This document shows positions 9,488 through 16,756 of a stretch of 64,000 nucleotides of DNA, piece by piece. A program made the position numbers and the translations under genes. Location: positions 124,001 to 188,000 of the forward strand of contig NJBM01000003.1 in NCBI GenBank assembly GCA_005223045.1, given 5' to 3'. This stretch comes from Planctomycetes bacterium B3_Pla (GTDB lineage Bacteria > Planctomycetota > Phycisphaerae > Sedimentisphaerales > Anaerobacaceae). The stretch's first letter is position 1. Each line of letters opens with the position of its first letter. The notes beneath the pieces were generated by a model. The model saw nothing but the letters and a program-made list of their open reading frames with translations. It had not been told where the DNA came from and searched no databases.

Positions 9488-10492
9488 TCACGTGATGCGT
9501 TCGATATCTTTGGCCCAGGCTTTGACCAGGGCCAATTCGTCCGATGGAAAGAAATTTTCTTTAATCAGGGCTTCATAGCACGAAACGAGATTGTCGAGCG
9601 CATTTCCAACTCCGGATTTAAGGGAAAGTGCGTCCAGCACCGCCGCAAGCCGACGGTTTCCCAGATAGCCCGGAATTTCATCCTCGAAATCTTGCATTAA
9701 ATTGTGCGCATTTCTGTCTTGATAGACCTCAGAAGCATGAAAAACAACACCTGACCCCATTTCCCACAAGCAGCGCTGAGCTATGAAACCTCGCCAAATA
9801 TCAGTCATTCGGAAAGTGCAAAAGCTGGGAAGATACATCAGCGGATACACCTGCGGCCACCACCACGTGCTCTGACTGTTGATTGGGCACCACGCTCCCG
9901 GCCCAAGGTATATGCTGGGGCCCTGGTCAAAAGTTATCCCCTTATCGTGCAAAAGGCGCCACGTCGCATCCACGTCCGGCGAATTGTCCGCGAGGGCCTG
10001 CTGAATCGGCGCCTCTACGGTCACTCGTTCTGCGCCGGAGATATCGAAATCCGCCTGACCGTTGCGAACGCTATCGAGCGGAAATCCTCTGGGCCAGATC
10101 AACTCGTCCGTGAAATACCTGAAGACATTCACCCATCCTCTATTCTGCAGCGCTCTGGCCTCGACCCGCAGCGGCCGCACCTTCCATTGTGCCAGAGGCG
10201 CGTTGTCGTCATCGGTTTCGTAAATGCAATCCGCATTTTGCCCGATAGCGTAAAGATACCCCACATTCTTACGAGCGTAGTGGCAGGTAGGCAGTTTATT
10301 AGCCAATTTAAAGTCCAGTTCCGCCTGCGCCTCAAGGGAGAAAAAGGTTGTCACGTCAGTGTCATAGCTGTCAGGCCCTTTCTGATCACCCACAACGACC
10401 AAATGGCCATCCGCGGCCGACAACTTCATCACCAATTCCCGCACACTCTTGCTCGGCTCAGCTATGGTTGTTATGACTGAGTACGTAGGCAT
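9488..10492 (-). CDS. STELLO-like (DUF288) putative glycosyltransferase
   Basis: This 334-residue protein resembles the STELLO/DUF288 family, best known from plant Golgi proteins linked to cellulose synthase assembly and also present in bacterial polysaccharide loci. The visible matches are VVVGDQKGP (33-40), the block CHYARKNVGYLYAIGQNAD (70-88) and YETDDDN (91-97), which looks like the acidic metal site of GT-A enzymes. There is no signal peptide or membrane helix, unlike the plant members. The middle region, rich in Trp and Pro (WCPINSQSTWWWPQVYPLMY), fits the rest of the family. A role in sugar transfer for the exopolysaccharide follows from the location; biochemical function in bacteria is, to my knowledge, unsettled. 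Confidence 0.65.
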   Translation of the reverse strand: MPTYSVITTIAEPSKSVRELVMKLSAADGHLVVVGDQKGPDSYDTDVTTFFSLEAQAELDFKLANKLPTCHYARKNVGYLYAIGQNADCIYETDDDNAPLAQWKVRPLRVEARALQNRGWVNVFRYFTDELIWPRGFPLDSVRNGQADFDISGAERVTVEAPIQQALADNSPDVDATWRLLHDKGITFDQGPSIYLGPGAWCPINSQSTWWWPQVYPLMYLPSFCTFRMTDIWRGFIAQRCLWEMGSGVVFHASEVYQDRNAHNLMQDFEDEIPGYLGNRRLAAVLDALSLKSGVGNALDNLVSCYEALIKENFFPSDELALVKAWAKDIERIT

Positions 10493-10535
10493 AGAGATTT
10501 CTCACTTCAATTTAACATACCAACTGTTGACAGGT

Positions 10536-11687
10536 CTAAGCGCCAGCATTTAAGAATATACGCTCCATCGATTCTGCGTATTTTTCTGTAGTGAATTTCT
10601 GCTTTGCATTCTTGGCAGCGTTTGCACCCATAGAGCCAACCAAATCCTTATTCTCGATAAGGTAACAAATCTTATCTGCCAGGTCGTGTGAATCGCCCGC
10701 ACGGAACAGTAATCCATCACATCCATGCTTAACAAGTTCGGATGTTGCGCCGGCATCTGCGCCAATAACCAATCGTCCATAGGCCATTGCTTCGGCCGTA
10801 ACTCGACCAAAAGCCTCGCCTTTAGAGCATATAACCAGAGCATGGGACTCGACATATATGTTCCTGATATCTCGCACTTCACCAAGTAACTTGATGTGGG
10901 AAGCTAAATTGTGGTCTGCTATATAGTCGGCTACTCTCTTCACATCTTTGTACTCACCACCCCCCGCAATTAGTAACTGAACATTTGCTCCTTGACCGAG
11001 TACTTTTTCTACGCCCTTCAGCGCCACAAGCGGTTGTTTTAAAGGGTCCAAACGCCCAACTAAAGCCAGTGTTAGGGGATCAGGTAGTGGAAAAGAGTTC
11101 AAATCCTGCATTTCGTGTATTGACATAACTCCGTTATACACAACCTGTGACTTAACGTTGTTTAATCGAGATTTGAAATACTGCCTGAGCGTATCTGATA
11201 TAAATACAACCATTGAGGTGCTGCGCCTAAGCCAGGAACCGCTGAGGTGGTTTCCAAAGCTAAGCGTTAAGCCACAACCGCATTCTCCACCCAAGAACTC
11301 GCGAAAGTGCCATGTGTGAGGCACCCCAAGTTTTCTTGCTAAAACGGACCCAAATGCTGTTTTTGATGAATTCGTATGAATAACATCCGGCTTAAATTGC
11401 TGGCATATCCTTGCGGCTGAACTCAGCAACCTTAGATTCAATGCTACACCTTTTGCGCCGGAGAGAAAACGTCTCGTTTGCGAAAAGTGGTCAACAGCTA
11501 CCCATCCTCTCCACGGAATAATACTATGCGGAATGTTCCTAACCTTGAACTCGGTAGTCAAGCGATCCTCTTTTGGCACAAGAACAAAGCATGAATGTCC
11601 TCTCTGCGATAATTGCTCGATCAGCGCCAGCAGACTACGAGAAGCACCATACAGACAAGTATCTTGTTGGACAAAAATAATTCTCAA
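10536..11687 (-). CDS. Glycosyltransferase family 4
   Basis: This is a GT-B glycosyltransferase of 383 residues. It opens with MRIIFVQQDTCLYGASRSLL, a common GT4 acceptor-domain start with a glycine-rich loop. The second domain begins at LALVGRLDPLKQPLVALKGV, near residue 205. The donor-binding motif CSKGEAFGRVTAEAMAYG is near residue 290. It would add a sugar at the cytoplasmic face during repeat-unit assembly. Downstream of it in the operon comes the STELLO-like gene. Upstream, about 150 bases separate it from the methyltransferase gene, and that space holds what looks like the decayed end of another GT4 gene. Confidence 0.85.
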   Translation of the reverse strand: MRIIFVQQDTCLYGASRSLLALIEQLSQRGHSCFVLVPKEDRLTTEFKVRNIPHSIIPWRGWVAVDHFSQTRRFLSGAKGVALNLRLLSSAARICQQFKPDVIHTNSSKTAFGSVLARKLGVPHTWHFREFLGGECGCGLTLSFGNHLSGSWLRRSTSMVVFISDTLRQYFKSRLNNVKSQVVYNGVMSIHEMQDLNSFPLPDPLTLALVGRLDPLKQPLVALKGVEKVLGQGANVQLLIAGGGEYKDVKRVADYIADHNLASHIKLLGEVRDIRNIYVESHALVICSKGEAFGRVTAEAMAYGRLVIGADAGATSELVKHGCDGLLFRAGDSHDLADKICYLIENKDLVGSMGANAAKNAKQKFTTEKYAESMERIFLNAGA

Positions 11688-11749
11688 TTCGATGTTCCCT
11701 AATGTGACTGATCGCTGGCAAAAATCAGGATATCTGAACTACAGGCTTG

Positions 11750-11860
11750 CTATTGGCCATCTAAGAGGTTTTGATAAATCTCAACCAAGCGGTCGTTAAG
11801 CTTCTCTACGCTGCGATCTGCCTTTGTATGCTCTCTAATTAGCCCTGCTTGTTGCGCAGC
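11750..11860 (-). pseudogene. Possible decayed C-terminus of a GT4 gene
   Basis: Read on the minus strand, the bases after the methyltransferase stop, and partly overlapping it, encode a 36-residue stretch ending in a TAG at 11752-11750. It includes GLIREHTKADRSVEKLNDRL and then VEIYQNLL. That is how the C-terminal helix of many GT4 enzymes reads. The same frame is closed by a TAA just upstream, and there is no start codon or body for such a protein. I infer a deletion in which most of a glycosyltransferase gene was lost and the methyltransferase end was joined to its tail. Chance similarity in a short frame is possible. Confidence 0.4.
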
Positions 11861-12609
11861 CCCTTATTTCGATAGAGCCCAAGCCATCCATCGGCCTGCC
11901 CAATGGTACCACAACTGTATCGGTACAAACGCCCGGCAACATTCTTTGCCAAGCCAAGAATCTTCGGTCGCTTCATTTGCCAATACACTGACCTGCCTAT
12001 CAGGAGCGATCTTCTGCGCATCCTAATGTCTATGAGTTCAAGCTGATGCTTCGAAACAAATTGAACCTGCGGACGGCTTTGCACGAATATTTCGTCCAAA
12101 GCCTCCGGCGGATAGGGTCTGATGTGGTCAAAATCATAAAAGAAGACGCTTGATGGCATGGGTGTCGCAATAAGCAAGTAGCCACCCACTTTCAGGTGGA
12201 CAAGATACGAGTCCATGAACTGCAACAAATCTTTTGGTGCGAAATGCTCTATGATATGTGACATGATTATCAAATCATACACGTCCGAAGATCCAGTAAA
12301 ATCTTGCGGCATCAGGCACTTAAATCCAGCATCTGAATTGGCCTGTACAGCATCGTGGTTGATGTCGATGCCGACCACATCCAAGCCAATACTCTGCAGC
12401 AACTTGAGTTTTTCTCCGTACCCGCAGCCAACATCCAATGCTCGCTCGCATCCATCTTGCTGAGCCAACCGAATGAGATCGATGAAATGCTCTTCTTGGT
12501 AATGTTTGCCGGCGATCCGCTGCACAACTCTTTTGAACAGCCTCTTCACACCCGCCACCGACCTAATCCTCCTTTGACTGTAATTTTGCGTGGGTACCTG
12601 GGGTCTCAT
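11839..12609 (-). CDS. Class I SAM-dependent methyltransferase
   Basis: This is a 256-residue Rossmann-fold methyltransferase. Motif I is ALDVGCGYGEKLKLL (residues 57-71), followed by an acidic second strand, VVGIDINHDAV, and a post-motif DLIIMSHIIEHF of the UbiE/Methyltransf_23 type. No signal peptide is visible. In an exopolysaccharide operon the likely substrate is a sugar hydroxyl or a lipid-linked intermediate. It sits between another methyltransferase-like gene upstream and the GT4 remnant downstream. The exact acceptor cannot be inferred. Confidence 0.75.
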   Translation of the reverse strand: MRPQVPTQNYSQRRIRSVAGVKRLFKRVVQRIAGKHYQEEHFIDLIRLAQQDGCERALDVGCGYGEKLKLLQSIGLDVVGIDINHDAVQANSDAGFKCLMPQDFTGSSDVYDLIIMSHIIEHFAPKDLLQFMDSYLVHLKVGGYLLIATPMPSSVFFYDFDHIRPYPPEALDEIFVQSRPQVQFVSKHQLELIDIRMRRRSLLIGRSVYWQMKRPKILGLAKNVAGRLYRYSCGTIGQADGWLGLYRNKGLRNKQG

Positions 12610-12671
12610 AATCTCGCTTCAATCCAGATTCGCCTGAGCGTCTGCTTTATATTCATATCTATCTCGAAAGT

Positions 12672-13388
12672 TTATTTTACGAAAATTATTGTTTCCCAGG
12701 ATTCAGTACTATATGGTCCTATACCAAAGAAACGCACAGATTTGTAATTAGATAGGCATTGAGTCTGCGCCACGTTATATCTTTCGCGATCTGAATTGTC
12801 CAAAATGATTATGGCCCCCTGCCTCACTTTCTTAGCCGCGTGCATAATACAGGATGGCCTTGCTCGGCCATCAACCAACACCAGATCAAAATACGCATCC
12901 GGATAATTATCGATCACTTTAGTGTATTCACAGAAGCTCATTCGGTCGAATTTATTTTGGAAACCCGAACTGTAGGAAGACGGGTCCGAACAATCGCCTT
13001 CTCGGTCCGCCTTTTCAGGTTCCTTGAGGATGTATTCGACGTTGGATATTTCCAATTCGTATAAGGTCCTCTCCACCACTTGATACCACTGAGGGTTGTG
13101 TTCAACAGACACAACCTGCTTAACTCTTTGAGCAAAGAAAACCGTGGAACCGCCAGAGCCATATTCAAAGACTCTCATCTGCGGCTTAAGATATGAATCC
13201 AACCATTTGGCTGCCCTGTAGGTTAGCCATGGCCTTCGATCCAGAAATGTATTTTGTCCATTCTTTTTGTCTCTAAGAGACAAAATCCAGTCAAAATAAA
13301 AAGGAATATCCTTAGGATATTTTGAAAAGAGATAGAAAGCTAATCTTAGCAACTTAAAAGGAATCTGAATGTTTTTGATTAGACTCAT
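12672..13388 (-). CDS. SAM methyltransferase-like protein
   Basis: This 238-residue protein has an N-terminal basic, amphipathic stretch of about 45 residues, then a Rossmann core. Motif I is FEYGSGGSTVFFA (residues 74-86), then VVSVEHNPQWYQVV, and DLVLVDGRARPSC around residue 165. This arrangement is common in small polysaccharide-locus methyltransferases and relatives of the class I fold whose substrate is unknown. It lies between the Wzx flippase gene and the second methyltransferase, in the same orientation, with short gaps. The N-terminal segment might anchor it at the membrane. The SAM-binding glycine loop is intact. Confidence 0.65.
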   Translation of the reverse strand: MSLIKNIQIPFKLLRLAFYLFSKYPKDIPFYFDWILSLRDKKNGQNTFLDRRPWLTYRAAKWLDSYLKPQMRVFEYGSGGSTVFFAQRVKQVVSVEHNPQWYQVVERTLYELEISNVEYILKEPEKADREGDCSDPSSYSSGFQNKFDRMSFCEYTKVIDNYPDAYFDLVLVDGRARPSCIMHAAKKVRQGAIIILDNSDRERYNVAQTQCLSNYKSVRFFGIGPYSTESWETIIFVK

Positions 13389-13435
13389 GATTTATAGTTA
13401 GGACGAGAGTATCATTTTTTGAGCGAACAAAATTG

Positions 13436-14947
13436 TCAGACTGTGCTGGGTTTGCGCAAGAGCTTTCCAGTCCGCAGGACATTGAATGCTTCGCCTCTCG
13501 CCCTCGGCCAGACGACCAACCCCAGCGCAAACACGCAAATTCCCAGAGCACAACAATAGACAACCGTAAGAACCAAACTGTCAACAGCAGCAAAGCGGCG
13601 CATCAACTCCGTTGCACAGTACATAGCCAAGCCCAGTACAAGAGGACACCGTATGGTCCTAAATAAATCGGTCACACTAACGGGGGAATATCGAAAAGCG
13701 TACCAGAAACTAGGAACCATGATCAGGGAGAGATAACACAATGTATAAGATGTGGCAACACCAAGACCACCCCACGGCAAACCTATTAAGAACGAAATGA
13801 CGATCAACGGCACCATAACCAATCCCCAATACATCAACCTTTTGGTTTGCCCAAGTGAAACGTATATCCAACCTATTGTACTCCAAATTGGCTGAAAAAT
13901 CGCTGCAAAGGCAAGCACCTTGAAAATGATAGCTGAATCCGTCCACTGTTTGCCAAGAACGATTGTTATGACCTCATGAGACAACGCTGCCAACATTGCT
14001 ACGAGAGGCATAGTTATAAATGCTATCATACTAATTGCCCGGTAATAATAACGTCTATATCTCTCGGGATCGTTTTGCAGGCGACTCAGAGTGGGAATTG
14101 CAACCGCGGCAACTGGCCCGGTTATTTGCTGGAGGGGAAGCATTAGCAGGGCGTAAGCCTTGCTATATAGCCCTAATTGGCCGGGCCCCCAGAACTTGCC
14201 GATAAGTAAGTTGTCGGCGTTCCTGGCAAAGTAGTTCATAAGATTAAAACCTGTTAAATTACCGCCGAAGGCAAGCATTTCCCGGACGCCGGAGCGCCGA
14301 ACAGGCAGGCCGGGACGCCACTCACAAGCAAACCAAACTGCAACAGTGTGGGTAACTGCCCCTGCCAATTGCATAATCACCAGCGACCAATAACCTGCTC
14401 CGCAGAAGGCTGAAATGATGGCGGCCAGAATACTAACTGTCATGGAAGTAATTTCAACGGCAGCTAATATGCCGAAGTGCATTTGCCTTCTCAGCAGTGC
14501 TTGATGTTGGACGGTCAAGCCGCCGAAAATAAACGCGCCTGCCAAAGCTAATGTAATCCAGGTCAATCGTGGTTCGTTATAGAACCATGCAATAGCCGGT
14601 GCCAGGGCCGCAATGACCAGCATTACGCAAAGGCTCAAAACAACATTTATCCAAAAGAGGGTACTGATCTGGCCGTGATTAATCTCAGCCTTCTGCACGG
14701 TGGCCATGGAAAGGCCCATGTCCTTGAACATTGCCACAAAGCCGGTGACGGCCGCGACCATCGCAATCAGGCCAAAATCCTGGGGTGTCAGCAGCCGGGC
14801 TAAAACGACCGTCGAGCCCATTTGCAGAAAAAACCGAACCCCCTGCGCAGCCATTGTTACAGCCCCGCCGCGAACGGACCGACCCTTAAGGTCGGCCTTT
14901 AGGGATTCGGTATCGAAAAAGTTGTTTTGAAGGGAGTCTTCTGCCAA
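13436..14947 (-). CDS. Wzx-type polysaccharide flippase (MOP superfamily)
   Basis: This is a 503-residue protein with about fourteen hydrophobic helices. It starts after a hydrophilic N-terminus with GRSVRGGAVTMAAQGVRFFL, a typical WzxC/RfbX opening, and contains ARLLTPQDFGLIAMVAAVTG around residues 55-75. The family moves undecaprenyl-linked repeat units across the cytoplasmic membrane using ion gradients. Its place next to the initiating transferase and in the same operon as the Wzy-like gene completes a Wzx/Wzy-dependent set. The start at 14947 keeps a long cytoplasmic N-terminus; a later start cannot be excluded. Confidence 0.85.
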   Translation of the reverse strand: MAEDSLQNNFFDTESLKADLKGRSVRGGAVTMAAQGVRFFLQMGSTVVLARLLTPQDFGLIAMVAAVTGFVAMFKDMGLSMATVQKAEINHGQISTLFWINVVLSLCVMLVIAALAPAIAWFYNEPRLTWITLALAGAFIFGGLTVQHQALLRRQMHFGILAAVEITSMTVSILAAIISAFCGAGYWSLVIMQLAGAVTHTVAVWFACEWRPGLPVRRSGVREMLAFGGNLTGFNLMNYFARNADNLLIGKFWGPGQLGLYSKAYALLMLPLQQITGPVAAVAIPTLSRLQNDPERYRRYYYRAISMIAFITMPLVAMLAALSHEVITIVLGKQWTDSAIIFKVLAFAAIFQPIWSTIGWIYVSLGQTKRLMYWGLVMVPLIVISFLIGLPWGGLGVATSYTLCYLSLIMVPSFWYAFRYSPVSVTDLFRTIRCPLVLGLAMYCATELMRRFAAVDSLVLTVVYCCALGICVFALGLVVWPRARGEAFNVLRTGKLLRKPSTV

Positions 14948-14994
14948 AACAGCACTTTTTTCTTCGGTGTTGTATCTCAGTTAAGAATCGTACG

Positions 14995-16461
14995 TTATGC
15001 AGGATTGCTCTTTAGGTCGGTTACTTCGTGCTCTTCCATCAGACGGGTGAACAGAGCAACTCTTCTTCCTGCGGATTCGAGCGAGCCGTTCTTGCAGACT
15101 TCGATCCTCAGATTGAGGGCCGAGCCGGACCTGCGGTCCCGGACGGGGATGCTGGCATGTAATACCGCCCTGGCGGATTCATGACGGCTGTCATTGCGCC
15201 GCCAGGTCAGTGTGCTGTTGGTGCCGTCGCGTCTCTCGATAGGCAGACACACGCTGCGGAAGTTCATTTTTTCCGCTGCCGTAGAGATTGCCTGCCACCA
15301 TTGCTCGAATGTATCAGCCTGGCGAAAGTGCAACTGGGCGTCCTCGAAGCTCTTTGTCTCCTCCTGCTCGCGCTGGATTATCACGTACTTTCGCCGAAGC
15401 CCCGCCTTAACGTCTTTTAGCCGCACGCAACCGGCGACGCGGAATGCAAGGAGCAGAAACAGCAGCGGAAAGAGCAGAACCGCTATAGAGCTGCTATTGC
15501 GAGTGATCATCATAAACATCCCCAGCCCCGTAGCAATGAATGTCACCACGTATGCGATTATGACAGCGTGATGCTGTTTCAGGCCCAAATCAACGAGTTT
15601 GTGGTGAAAATGACTGCGGTCGGGCGCAAACATCGACCGGCGTTCGAGGAAGCGCCTCAGCATTGAGAAAAACGTATCGAAGATAGGTATTCCCAGGGCC
15701 AGAAGCGGCAGGGCAAGACCAACCAGTAGCGGAGACTTCGTCGAGCACAGAACACTGGACGAGGCGATGGTAAAACCCAGGAACATGCTGCCGCAATCGC
15801 CCATGAATATCTTGGCGGGATTGAAGTTGAAAAACAAAAAGCCCGTGAGGCTGCCAAGCAGTGCAAGCATCAGCACAGCCATGACAACGTTGCCGCTGCT
15901 GACGGCGAACACGGCGATCACGCCGCACGCGACGGCTGAAATCCCGGCCGCCAGTCCGTCGAGGCCGTCGCTCAGGTTCACAGCGTTGGTGATACCAACA
16001 ATCCAAAGAAGCGTCAACGGCCAGGAGAACCAACCGAAGTGGAGGATGAGCGAGTCGGTGACAGCCACGGAGTGTATCCGGATACCCACAGCGCAGACAA
16101 TAATAGCGCCGGCCATTTGGACCATGAATTTTGTACGCGCTCGCAGGCCGCCGGCTCTGACGTCGTCGATAAGACCCGCAAGAAAGACGAATCCGGCAGC
16201 GAAAAGCAGCACGATAACTTCCGGGAGAATGTCGCGGAACGCCTCGCCGATAGTGTTCGAGAGAAACAGCACGGGAATTGTAGGAATGAGCATGGACAGG
16301 AAGATCGCCACGCCTCCTATATGAGAGACGGGTTTAATGTGCATGTTTCTTGGGCCGGGAACATCGACGATACCGAGTCGGCGAGCCAGCCATATAGTAA
16401 TCGGCGTAATCAGTAACGCCAGAAATGCAGAACAAACATATACAAACAGATAGGTTTTCAT
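14995..16461 (-). CDS. WecA/MraY-family sugar-1-phosphate transferase with C-terminal extension
   Basis: This enzyme probably starts repeat-unit synthesis by moving a HexNAc-1-phosphate from UDP-sugar to undecaprenyl phosphate. The hallmark motifs are present: LIDDV near residue 103, NLSDGLDGLAAG near 165, KIFMGDCGSMFLGF near 220, and the histidine motif RSHFHHKL near 290. Eleven membrane helices are expected. The protein is 488 residues, against roughly 330-360 for plain WecA. The extra 130 or so C-terminal residues are soluble and contain QADTFEQWWQAISTAAEKMN and conserved-looking basic blocks, suggesting a regulatory or partner-binding domain. An SD AGGAGG lies upstream of the ATG. About 295 bases separate it from the BY-kinase gene. 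Confidence 0.85.
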   Translation of the reverse strand: MKTYLFVYVCSAFLALLITPITIWLARRLGIVDVPGPRNMHIKPVSHIGGVAIFLSMLIPTIPVLFLSNTIGEAFRDILPEVIVLLFAAGFVFLAGLIDDVRAGGLRARTKFMVQMAGAIIVCAVGIRIHSVAVTDSLILHFGWFSWPLTLLWIVGITNAVNLSDGLDGLAAGISAVACGVIAVFAVSSGNVVMAVLMLALLGSLTGFLFFNFNPAKIFMGDCGSMFLGFTIASSSVLCSTKSPLLVGLALPLLALGIPIFDTFFSMLRRFLERRSMFAPDRSHFHHKLVDLGLKQHHAVIIAYVVTFIATGLGMFMMITRNSSSIAVLLFPLLFLLLAFRVAGCVRLKDVKAGLRRKYVIIQREQEETKSFEDAQLHFRQADTFEQWWQAISTAAEKMNFRSVCLPIERRDGTNSTLTWRRNDSRHESARAVLHASIPVRDRRSGSALNLRIEVCKNGSLESAGRRVALFTRLMEEHEVTDLKSNPA

Positions 16462-16533
16462 CTTCCTGCTTCACCTCCTCCTTCTACTCATGCTCTACGG
16501 ATTATGCTCGATTCGTGCGCATTTTCAGTTCAA

Positions 16534-16611
16534 CACGCCGAACCGGCATCGTGGCCTCGGAGATCATGCGAGGCTTTAAGTCTTTGCTTTCGGCAACGAT
16601 CCGGCCAAAGC
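16534..16611 (-). promoter_or_regulatory. Structured leader upstream of wecA-like gene
   Basis: The gap 16462-16756 holds no convincing gene but, on the minus strand, three consecutive hairpins. They are GCTTTGGC...GCCGAAAGC (16611-16586), GCCTCG...CGAGGC (16574-16554) and CACG-ATGCCGGTTCGG-CGTG (16553-16534) with a UUCG-like loop. They precede the AGGAGGAGG-rich translation start region by about 60 bases. The arrangement suggests an RNA element controlling the wecA-like gene. The linker CGAAAGCAAAG and the UUCG-like loop recall a GEMM-I (c-di-GMP) riboswitch, but the conserved core is not matched well enough to name it. Confidence 0.4.
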
Positions 16612-16756
16612 TCTATCCTTGCGCGGACTCCGTCCCCGTCGGTGTACCCGACGAGGAAATCTATCTTCCTTCTCAGCTTCGGCCCATCGGATGTCATGGC
16701 CTGATTGAAAGCTGAGTTCTGCCATTTTCTATGAGACATCGGCTACAGGGATTCGT

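Noticed and set aside
15767..16324. Plus-strand frame opposite the wecA-like gene
   Set aside because: Unusual composition, no domain, and the minus-strand enzyme motifs are unambiguous.
16534..16611. Firm c-di-GMP riboswitch call
   Set aside because: Some motifs are similar but the conserved core does not align convincingly, so only a generic leader is reported.
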